NCBI RefSeq assembly: GCF_913775425.1
Contig: NZ_CAJYIS010000038.1
Location: forward strand, 1 to 54,494
DNA: 54,494 bases
DNA from: an uncultured Enterococcus sp.
GTDB taxonomy: Bacteria > Bacillota > Bacilli > Lactobacillales > Enterococcaceae
Direction: 5' to 3'
The position numbers were made by a program, and so were the translations under genes. Below, in pieces: positions 54,352-54,494 of this stretch; position 1 is the first letter of the stretch; each line of letters opens with the position of its first letter. The notes beneath the pieces are model-generated. The model saw only the letters and a list, made by a program, of their open reading frames with translations, made no database searches and had not been told where the DNA came from.

Positions 54352-54494
54352 TATAAAAGTTGCTAAGGCGACAGATTAGACCTTTGAAAACTGAACAAAG
54401 CAAGCAAACGAACCAATAGTGTAAGGTGTTTCTATTTAATAGAAGCAAAACAAAACAGCAAGCAGTAATGCGAGCAAAGTCAATTAAGAGCTTA
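54352..54494 (+). other. 5' leader of an rRNA operon (16S gene begins beyond the window)
   Basis: The text CTTTGAAAACTGAACAAAGC and what follows (AGCAAACGAACCAATAGTG...) is the conserved untranslated leader that precedes 16S rRNA in enterococci and related bacteria; it includes a boxA-like anti-termination segment. No 16S sequence is reached. From 54159 to 54240 I see no gene, only A-rich sequence before P1. Confidence 0.75.

Overview
The window is a chromosomal segment from a low-GC Gram-positive lactic acid bacterium, most likely an Enterococcus. The evidence is the codon usage and GC content, the Firmicutes gene order (yunD-yutD-yutF-yutG-yuzB-yumC; rnjB-ytkL-ytoI-nrnA), the acetylated lysine pathway (dapH/dapL), strong AGGAGG-type ribosome binding sites, and a final 250 bases that look like an enterococcal rRNA operon leader. 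I cannot name the species from the sequence alone. There are no phages, complete insertion sequences, CRISPR arrays or tRNA genes.

Layout. 1-260: degraded 3' end of a beta-galactosidase-like gene and its terminator. 316-3082: an alpha/beta hydrolase, the tRNA hydroxylase trhO and an SPFH membrane protein. 3232-11781: an alpha-galactoside module with a YesM/YesN-type two-component system transcribed away from a binding protein, two ABC permeases and a GH36 alpha-galactosidase. A perfect CcpA site lies between the two arms. 11949-16590: a sucrose module, scrR-scrB divergent from the PTS transporter scrA, with a matched pair of inverted operators. 16733-20226: serine biosynthesis (serC-serA) with a DUF1015 gene. 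20427-22708: DUF969-DUF979-pcp, a predicted pyroglutamate or peptide salvage unit. 22878-25208: a fused ABC/FtsX exporter. 25328-32574: a maltodextrin module, malE-malF-malG divergent from two GH13 glucosidases, again with paired operators.

32677-45152 is mainly housekeeping: asd, RNase J2, a metal hydrolase, YtoI, NrnA, and then the lysine/diaminopimelate pathway as two divergent operons (dapH-dapB-dapA and dapL-lysA-dapF). With asd, this gives every step after aspartokinase except the transaminase. 45236-54158 holds a zinc peptidase, tadA, the small SRP RNA, the yunD-yut cluster, pgpA, yuzB, ferredoxin-NADP reductase, cyclophilin, an S1-domain protein and a Nudix-like protein. The window stops inside the leader of an rRNA operon with two promoters.

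The least-described item is a family of six dispersed intergenic repeats, sited at 3' gene ends. They share a long palindrome (AATAAGCC...GGCTTATT) whose arms vary in a compensatory way, flanked by a second GTGACAGAAGTCTGTCAC-type hairpin. They look like mobile or duplicating terminator cassettes. Other leads are the DUF1015 protein with a DGHHR motif in the serine operon, an RNase J2 lacking a metal-ligand histidine, two sugar ABC importers with no ATPase gene, and a strongly basic tail on YutD.
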